Below, in pieces: positions 53,868-64,000 of a stretch of 64,000 nt of DNA. The translations under genes and the position numbers were made by a program. Source of the stretch: Rugalucina vietnamica. Lineage: Eukaryota; Mollusca; Bivalvia; Lucinida; Lucinidae. Position 1 is the first letter of the stretch; the number at the start of each line of letters is the position of its first letter. The notes under the pieces were generated by a model that was not told where the DNA came from, made no database searches, and worked only from the letters and a program-made list of their open reading frames with translations. The stretch is from the NCBI GenBank assembly GCA_964017185.1, contig OZ024879.1, positions 46,605,383 to 46,669,382 on the forward strand, written 5' to 3'.

Positions 53868-55943
53868 CTAATGAGAAAGACCATCATTATTTCTTGAATA
53901 GGTTCGTGTGTGTTGGTGAGTTCTTTGATGGCTGACTAGGCCAATTCTAGCTCTAAACTGTCGGTTGCAAGTAGAGCAAGTCAATGTCATTGAATCAGCT
54001 GGTGGCCCATTGGTATTGGCTTTGCGTTCTCTGCGCTTTCTTTCAGCTTCACATATTCTCTTTTTTTCATGGAGAGCTGCTCCTTTGTTGATGAGACCTC
54101 GCCACTTTGATCGCTCCTGTGCAGTCTGTTCCCAAGACCCAATTGGTATGTCAAAATCCTTCAGAGAGGCTTTCAGGGTGTCTTTGTAGCGTTTCTTCTG
54201 GCCACCTTGAGAGCGCTTTCCCTCTTGTACTTCTCCATAGAAGACTTTCTTTGGAAGTCGCTCATCAGGCATTCTTATAACATGGCCGGTCCACCTTAGC
54301 TGTGCTAGCTTTAAGACAGTATGCATGCTTTGCATCCCTGCTTTCTTCAGGACCTCTGTGTCTGGGATCTTGTCTTGCCACTTGATTTTTAACAGCTTTC
54401 TCAAACAGCTTAAGTGGAAATGGTTAAGTCTCTTTGCATGACGCTGGTATACTGTCCAGGTCTCACATGCATACAAGAGGGTTGGAAGTACCACAGCCTT
54501 GTAGACTTTCAGCTTGGTGTCAAGCTTGATTCCATTTCGCTCCCAGACATTTGCACGGAGTCTTCCGAATGCCACACTGGCTTTTGCAATTCTTGCAGTG
54601 ACCTCATCATCAATGTGCACTGCTCTGGAAAGAGTGCTTCCCAGGTAGGTGAATTTATCAACAACTTTCAGTTTTTCTCCATTCACAGTGATGGTTGGTT
54701 CATTGTACAGTTTTCCAGGTGCTGGCTGGTGTACAACCTCTGTCTTTTTTGTGCTGATTGTGAGATCATAGTTATCACATGACTGTGAGACTTGATCCAT
54801 GGCTCTTTGCATTTTTGCCTCTGAGCTGGCATTCTTATCCATATCATCTGCATAGAGGAGCTCATCTAGCACATCGGTCTGCACCTTAGTTTTGGCTTGC
54901 AACCTTCTAAGGTTGAATATATTGCCATCAAAACGGTATCTGATTGGAAAACCAGTGTCACTGTCCTGAAAAGCATCCATGAGCATGGCAGAAAACATCA
55001 TGCTGAACAGTGTTGGTGCCATAACACAGCCCTGTTTGACCCCATTTGTTACCTCAAAGGGTTCAGAGAACTCTCCATCATTTTGCACACGTGCCTGCAT
55101 GCCATCATGAAATTGCCGCACCATTGCTATGAATCTGGGTGGACAGCCAAACTTGGCCATGATTTTCCACAGTCCATCACGACTTACTGTGTCAAACGCT
55201 TTGGTGAGGTCGACAAACGTCATGTATAGATCTACTTTCTGCTCTTGGCATTTCTCCTGAAGCTGTCTTGCTGTGAAGATCATGTCTATCGTCCCCCTGT
55301 CCTTTCTGAATCCACATTGACTTTCTGGGATAAGTCCCTTCTGATCAAGATGAACATTCAGGCGGTTCAACAGAATTTTTGCTAGTATCTTCCCAGCAAT
55401 CGATAGGAGGGAAATGCCTCTGTGGTTATCACAGACTTGTGGATTTCCTTTCCGCTTGTATAGGTGGATTATGGATGCATCCTTAAATTCTTGTGGGATG
55501 GCCTCCTTCCTCCACATACAGTGAAACAGCTCGGTCAGTTTCTCTGCCATGGGTAGCCCCCCGGCCTTATAAACCTCTGCAGGAATTGCATCTGCACCTG
55601 GAGCTTTGCCAGAAGACAGTTGTTGAACTGCTTTTCTTGTTTCCATGACGGTTGGAAATTCATCTAACAGAACATTGCACTCTATCTGTGGCAGTCTGTC
55701 AATTGCATCCTCATTGATGCTTGATGGTCGATTTAGCACACTATTGAAATGTTCTGCCCACCTTTTCAAGATAGCCTCTTTGTCTGTGAGAAGAGTGTTT
55801 CCATCTGCACTGAGTAATGTGGTGGCTCCAGAACTCTTAGGGCCATAAATGGTTTTCAGTGCATCATGAAATTTCTTCATGTCCTTTCTGTCTGCAAAAG
55901 ACTGAATTTCTTCTGTTTTCTTCCTCAGCCAGGAATCTTGCAT
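53868..55943 (-). CDS. LINE reverse transcriptase with C-terminal zinc finger (3' part of broken ORF)
   Basis: An uninterrupted 691-codon frame. RT blocks in order: LSSGKAPGADAIPAEVYK (107-125), HLYKRKGNPQVCDNHRGISL (158-178), SQCGFRKDRGTIDMIF (207-222), VDLTKAFDTVSRDGLWK (243-260), NGVKQGCVMAPTLFSMMF (296-313), ELLYADDMDKNAS (catalytic YADD, about 362-365), KFTYLGSTLS (430-440). The C-terminal third has LLYACETWTVYQRHAK and LRWTGHVIRMPDERLPKK, typical of the family, and ends with a C2H2 finger TCSTCNRQFRARIGLVSHQR. The Met taken at 55943 is internal; the natural ORF would run on from the endonuclease. Confidence 0.88.
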   Translation of the reverse strand: MQDSWLRKKTEEIQSFADRKDMKKFHDALKTIYGPKSSGATTLLSADGNTLLTDKEAILKRWAEHFNSVLNRPSSINEDAIDRLPQIECNVLLDEFPTVMETRKAVQQLSSGKAPGADAIPAEVYKAGGLPMAEKLTELFHCMWRKEAIPQEFKDASIIHLYKRKGNPQVCDNHRGISLLSIAGKILAKILLNRLNVHLDQKGLIPESQCGFRKDRGTIDMIFTARQLQEKCQEQKVDLYMTFVDLTKAFDTVSRDGLWKIMAKFGCPPRFIAMVRQFHDGMQARVQNDGEFSEPFEVTNGVKQGCVMAPTLFSMMFSAMLMDAFQDSDTGFPIRYRFDGNIFNLRRLQAKTKVQTDVLDELLYADDMDKNASSEAKMQRAMDQVSQSCDNYDLTISTKKTEVVHQPAPGKLYNEPTITVNGEKLKVVDKFTYLGSTLSRAVHIDDEVTARIAKASVAFGRLRANVWERNGIKLDTKLKVYKAVVLPTLLYACETWTVYQRHAKRLNHFHLSCLRKLLKIKWQDKIPDTEVLKKAGMQSMHTVLKLAQLRWTGHVIRMPDERLPKKVFYGEVQEGKRSQGGQKKRYKDTLKASLKDFDIPIGSWEQTAQERSKWRGLINKGAALHEKKRICEAERKRRERKANTNGPPADSMTLTCSTCNRQFRARIGLVSHQRTHQHTRTYSRNNDGLSH

Positions 55944-57094
55944 GTCCCTAAGCTTGGTCTGGACTGTCTTACAAACGTTGCTGTAGGCTGCTTTCTTGGA
56001 TACTGAGCTAGTATCATCTCGATGTGCCTTGTGCTGTGTTTTTCTTCAAGAAGCTTCTGAATTTCGTCATCATTCTCATCAAACCAGTCTTGATGTTTGC
56101 GAGATGGATGTCCTAAAGTAGTAGCAGCTGAAGAATGAACTGTTTTATGGAAGACTGTCCAGTTTTCTTCGGGGTTCTCTGACCTGAGATTGATTGCATC
56201 CAGTTGGTTGCAAATGTCTGTTAAGAAAGCTTGTCGCATGCTGTCTTGATTCAGCTTTGAGACATCCAGTCTTTTAGCAGCTTTCTTGCCTTGAGGTCGC
56301 CTCGCAGGCTGGATTCTAAGGTTGAGTTTGCTGACAACCAGTCTATGGTCTGTCCAGCAGTCTGCACCACACGTAGTCTTTGTCACTCTGACATCCTGCC
56401 TATCTGTTCTCCGCACAATAACATAGTCTATGAGATGCCAATGTTTGGAACGGGGATGCATCCAGGATGTTTTATTTCTGTTAGGTAGACGAAAGACTGT
56501 GTTGGTGATTAGAAGATCATGTTCAGCACACTTCCTTAGAAGCAAGAGACCATTGCTGTTGCACTTTCCAACACCTTCTGGACCTATAACTCCTTCCCAG
56601 GTCTGATGGTCTGTACCAACTCTGGCATTAAAGTCTCCAAGAAGGATAAGTTTGTCTGTACGGGGTGTAGCAGAAATAATGTCATCTAAGTCATTACAGA
56701 ACTTGTCTTTAACCTCATCTGGATTGGTCATCGTGGGTGCATAGGCACTGACAATAGTTGCATGTTTATTGCCTGACAGAGGAAGTCTCAATGTCATTAG
56801 GCGGTCATTGATGCCTTTTGGCAATCCTGAAAGCTTACCAACAAGTTCTGTTTTAATGGCAAAGCCAACTCCTGCTTCACGCCTCTCTTCACTTTTGCGT
56901 CCACTCCAGAAGAAGGTGTATCCAGCACCAACTTCTTTGATCTCCCCAACATCTGCTAACCGAGTCTCACTCAGAGCTGCTATCTGAATTCCATACCTCC
57001 CAAGTTCTCTGCCCACAAGGGCCGTTCTACGCTGCGGTCTATTTGACCCAGCACTGTCCATCAATGTTCGCACATTCCATGCGCCAATCCTCAA
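55925..57094 (-). CDS. LINE AP-endonuclease domain (5' part of broken ORF)
   Basis: Starts MRIGAWNVRTLMDSAG, the typical opening of this LINE family. Endonuclease motifs: ALSETRL (metal-binding Glu), VSAYAPT, LLGDFNARVG (Asp/Asn), HLIDYVIVRR and WTDHRLVVSKL (catalytic His). The region 270-340 links to the polymerase. After about residue 355 the frame runs out of register (EEKHSTRHIEMIL), and the true continuation EEKH-KAHRDDT is found in another frame, so a 1- or 2-base change near 56030 broke the ORF. The enzyme nicks target DNA to prime reverse transcription. Confidence 0.85.
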   Translation of the reverse strand: MRIGAWNVRTLMDSAGSNRPQRRTALVGRELGRYGIQIAALSETRLADVGEIKEVGAGYTFFWSGRKSEERREAGVGFAIKTELVGKLSGLPKGINDRLMTLRLPLSGNKHATIVSAYAPTMTNPDEVKDKFCNDLDDIISATPRTDKLILLGDFNARVGTDHQTWEGVIGPEGVGKCNSNGLLLLRKCAEHDLLITNTVFRLPNRNKTSWMHPRSKHWHLIDYVIVRRTDRQDVRVTKTTCGADCWTDHRLVVSKLNLRIQPARRPQGKKAAKRLDVSKLNQDSMRQAFLTDICNQLDAINLRSENPEENWTVFHKTVHSSAATTLGHPSRKHQDWFDENDDEIQKLLEEKHSTRHIEMILAQYPRKQPTATFVRQSRPSLGTCKIPG

Positions 57095-57605
57095 AGGGAT
57101 TATCTTTGTTTTTTTCTTATTTTTTCGACCGCTAAAAAGGGATCCCCGCTGATCGCGGTTAACCAGCCAGGGGGTTTGAAGCAGGCAATTGTTTAGGGCA
57201 CCTTTTCTAGCCCCTTCCCCATGCTACGGGGGTGAGCAGTGCGGTCCTAAATAGGTCTGCTCAGTCGCTCAGCCGACTGCCGAATTTCGCTTACTGCTTC
57301 TCCTCACGGAAAACGACCATATAGAACTGAGCCGCCTGCGTGCAGGTCTGCAACTACAGCTCCCAGTGTGTCCTACACCTGCTGCTTCGCCGCTCGCCCA
57401 TCGCCACAGGACTTTTGTAGGTATGTGGGTGCATGTGTGATGAAATTGTTGTGTATGCAAGTGCTTGTGTGTTGAGAAATAAGATGACGTGCGCTATGAA
57501 ATTGGATTATAGTGAGGAAGAGGTGCGCAGCGTCAACCTCACTCACTCGTCCTCACCCAACTGTGCCCAGAGGCAAGACACAGGTCAAGACGTCTGGAGT
57601 TAGGT

Positions 57606-58318
57606 TTGGATGCAGTGGATGACCGTAACATCTATAGTGCCTTATCACGCTCTGCATGTTCCACAACATGTTGCTGTATCGCTTTCCGAACCGTTGAATC
57701 TGATGATTTCTTCCGCTCCGTCTACCGAAACAGTCTTTGCATATCTGGACCAGGCATATCCAGACACACAGGTTTTATTTTGGAATTACCTTTTCCTAGA
57801 TGAATTGCTGGCCACAGCTGAAGGGCTCCATCTACCCTTTCATAGGTTTTGTTTAGAGACCTGTAAACTCCTAGGAGGACTGTCAACCAAAACTAATGAG
57901 TTCCCCCTGCCCAGCTAGGTTTTTGTGTAGAGAACTAGCAAACTCCTAGATGGGTTGCCGTCCAAGGCTAACGAGCCCCATCTGCACCGCATGGCAACAG
58001 GTAGTACTGATTACATGTTACAGTAGCAGATAATCTGACCTGACTTGAGTAACTAGTAATGTGATATTGTCATTAAATTATTTTATTCACTTAGATGCAT
58101 ATTGTTAGACTGGTCCCAGACTAGTATATTGTTTGTCTCATAATTTTAGTGTAATACAGAAAGAGAAAATAAAATTACTAATCTACCCTTCAATCAGTCA
58201 ATCAGTACATGTATAACCCTATGAAATATGTACATAAGGTTCATAAAAAGAACGAGCGAGCTATGCGAATGAGAACATTTACGCGGCAAGATTATTTTAT
58301 CCTATTTTAACCCTATAA
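57606..58318. other. No supported gene
   Basis: Overlapping open frames of 65 and 102 codons at about 57606-57918 have no recognisable domain. A short imperfect direct repeat ('ttttgtttagagacctgtaa' / 'tttttgtgtagagaactagc') occurs at 57848-57950. Confidence 0.45.
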
Positions 58319-58558
58319 AATGAGCCGCGACGCGAGAAAACCGGTCTTCGGGGTTTCCGACCAGGTCCGACACAAACCGGCCTGTACAAGATCAGAAAAG
58401 AGCTAGAAGCTTGAAATTTCGGATTTAAGTAGAAGAGGAATTGTACTATCCGAGTAGCGAAAACAAAGGCGCTGATCAGCTTCGCGGTTACCGCGAAGCT
58501 GATCTGCGCCTTTGTTTTCGCCTAGGCAAAAATCCGGTTTTCTCACGATGCGGCTCAA
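58319..58558 (+). mobile_element. MITE-A, reference-quality copy
   Basis: Termini 'tgagccgcgacgcgagaaaa' and 'ttttctcacgatgcggctca'. The internal hairpin 'aacaaaggcgctgatcagct' ... 'agctgatctgcgcctttgtt' has some 25 paired bases each side, with 'tcgcggttaccgcga' at the apex. The preservation suggests a young insertion. Confidence 0.9.
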
Positions 58559-58575
58559 ATAGTCCATCTCTTTAA

Positions 58576-58696
58576 TTGCGATAATGGTGGACTAGTGGTA
58601 GAGCATAGGACTAGAGGTCTGGCGCCTGGATTGCGTAGTGGATAACACAGTTGCTGGTCACCTCTATGGTCCGGGTTCAAATCCGGGTCAGGGCAT
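58576..58696 (+). repeat. tRNA-like SINE fragment
   Basis: 'ggactagtggtagagcatag' resembles a tRNA D-arm/A box. Further on 'ttgcgtagtggataac' is a second A-box-like string, and 'ggttcaaatccgggtcaggg' contains a good B box (GGTTCAAATCC) with a T-arm. The cloverleaf is incomplete, so it is a tRNA-derived repeat rather than a working tRNA. Confidence 0.5.
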
Positions 58697-58744
58697 GTGG
58701 CAGAGTAGTAGTCTCTCGTCCAGGTCATCAGGTGCAATGAATAC

Positions 58745-58993
58745 CCACTTAAACCCCACTTTTATATAGCAAAACTGGTGTATGCAGGGGTATACCTATT
58801 TTTCTTATTATAGCTCCAAAACATAGATTGTGGGTACTCGTTAGAACCGCCTCATCGAGGCGGTTCTAACGTGTACCCACAATCTATGTTTTGAGCAATA
58901 ATAAGAAAAATATCAAACTTTTTCTGATGAAATTTTCAATCTTTACAACTTAAAACTATCTCTGTATATTGCATGGGCAAGTTTTCGTAATGT
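58745..58993 (-). mobile_element. MITE-B, reference-quality copy
   Basis: 'aaaccccacttttatatagc', hairpin 'acatagattgtgggtactcg' ... 'gtacccacaatctatgtttt' around 'gcctcatcgaggc', and the terminus 'catgggcaagttttcgtaat'. Confidence 0.85.
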
Positions 58994-59584
58994 CTGTGGT
59001 TTCCCCCCAGGGTTCCCGGGCTTCCTCCACCATGTTTGACCACATAAATCCAACACCCATGCCTTAAAGAACGAGGCTTTCCCAGGGGTTTTGGGGATTC
59101 AGGGAGAAGGGCTATTTATTCTCAGGGATTTGGGGAGAAAGCATAACTTTTTGGGGTTTTATGGAGCAGGGGGCTCAGGAAAAAACATTGTAGGGAGCTG
59201 GGGAGAAAGGTAATTTTTCTTTCAGGGAGCAGATAGCAAAGACCCCCCGCCCCCCCCCCCCCCCCCGCCCCCCTGGGCAGCCTCAAGAACGTGTATATAA
59301 GTTACTTGAGCTTTCTGTGTAATTTAAGTAAAATAAGTAATGTTTGAAATAAATCTAGAGGTCTATTATATAGGTTCATACCTCAATCCCCACATTATCA
59401 CATTAGCTTCTGAGAGGTGCCGTAACTTCTGAGAGGTGCTGGTTAAGTTTCAAGGAAATGTTGACTTTGTCCAGACACGACTAAAAATTGTTGGGGGATT
59501 CCAGAATAAAATCACTGTTCTTAGGTTTATCACCACCATGAATACCTTTGGTGTAACTTTTTTGTGTCAATGTAAACCTCAAAT
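58994..59584. repeat. Low-complexity G-rich and poly-C stretch
   Basis: Repeated 'tttggggagaaag' and 'cagggagcag'-type phrases (59060-59240), then a C-rich run at 59246-59274. No gene. Confidence 0.6.
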
Positions 59585-59593
59585 ATTCACATC

Positions 59594-60889
59594 CCGGGGA
59601 GGGCACTCCCTGGTAAGCAGTGTACCGATGCGTGATCAAAGAATTGTTGAACATACCCAAAACAGTGTGATCGACATTTAAAATTTGACCCCCCTTTTCA
59701 CTGTGTTTGCTTTAAAATGTGACCCTTTCCACTGTGTCCCGTCAAAAAGTACCCCTTTCCACTGTAGTCAACTAAAACACTGGAATGCAATAATTCTTTT
59801 ATAACCACGTGAAGATGCTATATGTGTAATATGCAAACAATCTGCCTGATGGCTTCAGAGAAGTAATTTTAAAATATAGACAGACTACAGTAACGGAAGA
59901 TGGATGCCAGGTACCTGCCTATCCTATAAGATCACCTTTGAGACTTTGGCTCTGTTGGGTTAAAATGCTTAAAAATGTGGAACTGATATGATCATAAACA
60001 AACATTTGGTCATGCAATCAACACATGAAATAGCTAAAGTTACAAATAGGCAACATACAGGTACAATAAGAAAAGATGGTAAACCTTAAAATGCACATAC
60101 AAAAGAAATTGTCATCACTGAAACGAGAAACAGACTAACCACAGAGGAAGTATCTCCTTGGAACTGTCAGTAATAAAGTATTGGGGGTTTAAATTGTTTC
60201 AGGGCTTTCAAGCTTTGCCCTCAGCATCTGAATTTGTTCAAATGTACACAGAAAATTGACACAAATATATATGAAATAATGGTTGGTTGGTTAATTTTGT
60301 GTTTTGTCCCACTAAACAGCTAAGGTAATATGGCGATAGGAAATTAGTTTTGTCTTGTACGAAATAACTGGAGAAGCCTGGAATTGACCCCTGGTTTACA
60401 AGGCAAGCAGCTTTCCCACTACACCACTAGGCTTCTATACATACTTGAAATAAATCTTGATATAGTAGATAAATACCAAGCACTTACATATAGCAAGCAT
60501 TATGGAGAGCAGGGTACAAAAGACAAGATTTAATACAAACCATTATTTGTATGAACTACTCAATTAGCAGAAACAATAATTTCTATTGAAGCAACACACA
60601 TTGTTGAACAGAAAGGGAAAATCATATCTTATCTCTTAGGTTTTAGACATTTTAGTCATTTCGGCCCAAAACATATCGGCCAAGGACGCCTCGGTCCACC
60701 CCTTTTCACAGCGTTTTAGCAGAATTGTAAAAAACATACCCTTTTTCCACAAAAACGAGATTTTGCCTACCCTAAATGATGTCAGCGCTGCGCACTGCCC
60801 TTCTTGAAAAAAAGTACCCTTTCTCATCGTTTTTTTGATCACGCATCGGTACACTGCTTACCAGGGAGTGCCCCCCCCCCCCCCCCGGG
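59594..60889. mobile_element. MULE-like element with 9 bp target-site duplication
   Basis: Left end 'ccggggagggcactccctgg', continued by 'taagcagtgtaccgatgcgt' and 'gatcaaa'. The right end is the inverse, expanded by a poly-C run ('gatcacgcatcggtacactg' to 'ccagggagtgcccc'). Both flanks read 'attcacatc' (59585-59593 and 60890-60898). Subterminal 'ccctttccactgt' repeats occur at the left. 1296 bp with no transposase frame. Confidence 0.85.
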
Positions 60890-60899
60890 ATTCACATCT

Positions 60900-61165
60900 A
60901 CTGCGGGGGATGGTGAACTAGTGATAGAGTGCTTGTTGATTTTTGTTTTTCATTTTTTCCGAGCATTTCAAGATAATTTTTCAGATGGGCGAATCAGAAG
61001 GTGGGACAAAAATTGGGGAACCCTCAGAAAAACCACCTGGCATACCCGCAAGCACAACTTGGCTTGTCCCACATGTTCGAGTGTGAGGCTCGAACCCACA
61101 CCAGACACAATGGTGAGATGATTGAAAAGAATTTCAGCGCCCAGTCAGCCACTCAGGCCACCTGA
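60900..61165. repeat. tRNA-like SINE fragments
   Basis: 'ggtgaactagtgatagagtg' (60912-60931) resembles the A box seen at 58586. On the minus strand 61163-61075 reads 'ggtggcctgagtggctgact' (A-box-like) and 'gtgtgggttcgagcctcaca' (B box GGTTCGAGCCT). The anticodon arm is not credible, so I call it a tRNA-derived repeat. Confidence 0.4.
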
Positions 61166-61269
61166 CAGAGTGTTGAATTTGATAGAGAGATTAAGGGGCT
61201 TAAAACCCATTGGCACTGAGTTTTGACCTTGAGCGAGACACGGTAACTTCTCATAGAAGTGGTTAATAT

Positions 61270-61507
61270 ATGAGCCACCGCATGGGAAAACGAACAATCT
61301 GCATAGGCGAGAACAAAGGCGCAGATCAGCTTCACAGTAACTGCGAAGCTGATCAGCGCCTTTGTTTTCGCTACACGGATAGTACAATTCCTCTACTTTC
61401 TAAATCCAAAATTTTCAGCCTCTAACCATCTTCTGTGACTGTACAGCCCGGTTTGTGTCGGACCTGGTCGGAACCCAAAATGTTGGTTTTCTCACGCACA
61501 TGCTCAC
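61270..61507 (-). mobile_element. MITE-A copy with a hAT-like insertion at its end
   Basis: 'tgagccaccgcatgggaaaa', hairpin 'gcgcagatcagcttcacag' / 'gcgaagctgatcagcgcc', 'ggtttgtgtcggacctggtc', 'ggttttctcacgcacatgct'. The terminal 'gctca' is repeated after the inserted element at 61674. Confidence 0.8.
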
Positions 61508-61673
61508 AGTGGCGGATTTAGAGGGGGTTCAAGGGGTTCGCTCGAACCCCCCTCTGGAACCAAATTATTCCGTTTTCATGGGGAATTTAAAGAAATTTTG
61601 AGTGAAATTAGGCTGACGAACCCCCCTTTTCTACATTTGAACCCCCTTTTAAAAAATCCTGGATCCGCCCCTG
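61508..61673. mobile_element. Short hAT-like MITE
   Basis: Begins 'agtggcggatttagagg' and ends 'atcctggatccgcccctg', the common hAT-type terminus. Inside, 'gttcgctcgaacccccc' and 'gaaccccctttt' recur. At 166 bp it is very small; a full 8 bp duplication is not clear, only 'gctca' on both sides. Confidence 0.6.
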
Positions 61674-63149
61674 GCTCATATAGAAGGTGGTGGCTCTGTC
61701 CGACATTACTGAAATTGACTCCTCCGCCAGCAAGGTATAGCCACGCCCACCCCTATTTCCTTAGACAAACATTGTGTTTTTGCACCTATATTTACCTGTA
61801 AAAAGCACGTGTTGGTTTGTTTGTCTAACCCACGTGTTGTCTAACCGTCATTGACCGTTAGCTAATGTGCAGATTTGAATGGTCAATATAAAAATGAATA
61901 TTAATGATGGGTGGTTTGACGGAGGACTCTCAAGGCCATTAAACTAAAGTTTTTTCGACTGTAAGGTGAATCTCCAGCATGAAAAGGTTACGGGTTAAGT
62001 TCATCGCCATCATGTTGGTTTACAACTGTGAGGTTTATCACCTTCATGACTCTCCCTATAGAGTCGCTGTTCGCCAGAAATCCAGTGATGTGGCTGTCAC
62101 CAGTGAATTGGCGCTTTTTGGACAAAATTTGCGCCATAGCGATTATTGTTTGTAGAAGCATGTGGAAGGTGTTCTTTTTGGATAGCATTAATGATTTGCA
62201 AAACGTCGAAAAATCGCAGCATCGTCTCTTCTAGTTCAAAGTGACAATCGAACTATACTATGCAAAATAAATTTAGCAATTTTACGATGTTACATTATGT
62301 CTTTGATCACCTTAGAGCAATTTTGGACATTTCTTTGACTTAAATGACAAGAACAGTGTCTTAGGCACATGATACGATGCATTTAAAAACGCCATCCTTT
62401 AAAGAGGCTTCTGGAACAACAAAGAAATACAGAAAGGGCGTGAATGCAAAATTCTCAACCATTAAACACAATGCAAACAGCTGACTTTTGTAAAGTCCTT
62501 TAGGCCCATCCTTTTCACCCCTTCTTTATGAACGACAAGTGAGATTGGGCTTATTCGGTACAAACTTTACCTGTCAAAAACGACGCCAACGCGTCGTCAA
62601 TTGGTCGAAAATGCCTTAATTTCGGGTTACTTGATTTCCATTGATTTCATGTAAACAAAAAAGACAAATGAATCACAATGTAGCCAACACCGTGGTCAGT
62701 AACACTTGAAAGTTTTGGAACCATAACGCGTCAAACTCATTATTTAAGCTCACGTTATGGAGCCAAGATAGGGAATTTTGCAAACTCTCTTTATTTTAAC
62801 ATATCGGTATGCATCAGACATTTAAACTCATTTTCAGGAAATTCCAGTTTAATAGAAACGTAACTCTAAGGCGATAATGTAGGAGCAAAAGAAAGAAAAA
62901 ACGTCGAATTCAAAAACTTACGTTCCTTATTTCTCGGCGATAAAATTTTATTTCCAAACGTTTTTAATGTTTTTCTTTCACGGTTTTGATGACTAAGCAG
63001 TTGCTTAAGCATGATTTTGATTTCCCACTTTAAGCAGACCTGCAAGTTTTGATCGTGTGTCTTAAATTGTAACGTCACGTCAGTATCGCCTAAGGTTTGA
63101 TTTTTTCGAAATTTTTCGCTTGCAAGTTCTTGCAGAAAGGTTACCACTT
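61674..63149. other. No supported gene
   Basis: No repeat with a partner in this window and no recognisable coding frame. Open frames of 66-93 codons lack domains. Confidence 0.45.
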
Positions 63150-63870
63150 AAGGATGTTCGCTGCCAATGAAAAAGTATTCAAACTTTTTTTCTAACCACC
63201 CTTTTTTGATTCCAAAATACAACACAAGGCATTTGAAAACAAAATAAATATAGGGTAGTGTGCATTTTTTCAAGCTACAGGCCTCTGAAAGAGACCTCTG
63301 AGCACCATGTTTAAAATTTAGTGAAATTAATTTATTTTTTAATTCTTTGAAACATACCTGTCTTGAACAAAACTACACCTAGAATGCTTTCAAAAGTCAT
63401 CATATTTACGTAACGCAGACTATTTTGAACGAAATGCATAGAAAAATTTGCAACTTGAAGTGGATGATAGAATTTTACGATTCCTTTTCCAACCCTACCC
63501 CCATACTTGAAAAGTCGGAAAAAAAACTACATTTTGAAATGTGCCAAACCAATATTTGTTGATTCAAACTTTTTCTTATATTTTCACACAACATAGAACT
63601 TGGTAATATTGTTCGAATGAAAGAAAGAAATATATAGGGTAGTGTGCATATAAGAGAGAACCAACAACTTTAAAATCGCCATTTTCAGCCTTTTTTCGGC
63701 TGTTTTATTTCTTAAAGCCAATTTCATAAAACCAACTAAAATTTTAAAATCAGCACACCGAAGACGCATAGACTGACTTAGAATGTCATGTACACATATG
63801 CTGCTGCTAAAATAAACATCGAACTTAATTTGAAGATGTGTAATATTCAAGTTTAATCTACCCTACCCCC
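63150..63870 (-). repeat. Repeat E, uninterrupted copy
   Basis: Read on the minus strand it goes from 'agggggtagggtagattaaa' to 'cattggcagcgaacatcctt'. Each part finds its match, in the same order, at 35251-35412, 37164-37205, 37950-38217 and 41590-41720. 'atagggtagtgtgcat' occurs twice inside (near 63250 and 63635). Confidence 0.65.
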
Positions 63871-64000
63871 TAAATTTTAATGACATCTAAAATTTTCTGA
63901 AAAGTTGCAGAAAATGGGGTGAAAAAATGAAGTTTCTTAGATTGACAATTTTCATGGCTCATTCAATGCATATCATCAATATGTATCCAAATATAAAATA

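Larger units (their letters stand above)
53834..57605 (-). mobile_element. Nearly intact LINE (endonuclease plus reverse transcriptase)
   Basis: A non-LTR retrotransposon in reverse orientation: 5' UTR about 57605-57095, endonuclease frame 57094-55925, reverse transcriptase frame 55943-53868, then a very short 3' UTR next to MITE-A. The two frames are interrupted by one frameshift near 56030; the family normally has a single long ORF. There is no poly(A) tail. Proteins of this type are often mislabelled 'craniofacial development protein 2-like' in animal genomes. I do not assign a clade. Confidence 0.9.

Noticed and set aside
53868-57094. Host gene 'craniofacial development protein 2-like'
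   Set aside because: Endonuclease and YADD reverse transcriptase motifs show that this is a LINE; the name is a common annotation artefact.
58576-58696. Functional tRNA gene
   Set aside because: A and B boxes are visible but the acceptor and anticodon stems do not pair properly.
61075-61163. tRNA-Ser/Leu-like sequence on the minus strand
   Set aside because: The B box is good, but the anticodon arm and variable arm do not form; it is probably a tRNA-derived repeat.

Overview
The window looks like nuclear DNA of a marine invertebrate, most probably a bivalve mollusc. It is AT-rich, has interrupted genes with GT/AG introns, and is crowded with LINE remnants, small transposons with inverted termini, and tandem-repeat elements opening with the palindromic GCTCACCTGAGCC motif that I associate with bivalve genomes. 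The species cannot be named from the sequence. There is no bacterial, plasmid or phage organisation.

Two host genes can be supported. On the minus strand (23240-29751) is a USPL1-type SUMO isopeptidase gene. Five coding exons join in phase into about 1252 residues, with the Cys, His and Asp of the catalytic core on three separate exons. Its first recognisable exon lies in a small tandem array of decayed copies. On the plus strand (47675-48325) is a single-exon RITA1-like gene (RBPJ-interacting and tubulin-associated protein, a Notch modulator) built from two similar modules. No interaction between the two genes is implied.

The rest is repetitive. 0.4-5.6 kb and 8.9-13.9 kb hold four copies of a Helentron-like element carrying a ~455 bp tandem repeat, two in each orientation. 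The right-hand pair interrupts a 40 bp minisatellite. 15.2-17.0 kb holds a second tandem-repeat element (316 bp period). 18-23 kb and 30-34 kb hold small DNA transposons, several with clear target-site duplications. 35.2-41.7 kb is a nest in which one ~720 bp repeat, intact at 63150-63870, is split into pieces by LINE, MITE and tandem-repeat insertions. 42.4-47.1 kb holds LINE 3' ends, a MULE-like element and palindromic elements. 53.8-57.6 kb is a nearly intact LINE with one frameshift. 59.6-60.9 kb is another MULE-like element.

Two MITE families are called here MITE-A (~235 bp, at least 15 copies) and MITE-B (~250-280 bp, at least 8 copies); both carry a long internal hairpin. MITE-D is a short GGGCCCAGTTG-ended element (2 copies), repeat C a ~250 bp repeat, and repeat E the ~720 bp repeat. 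All family assignments rest on reading alone, without database searches.
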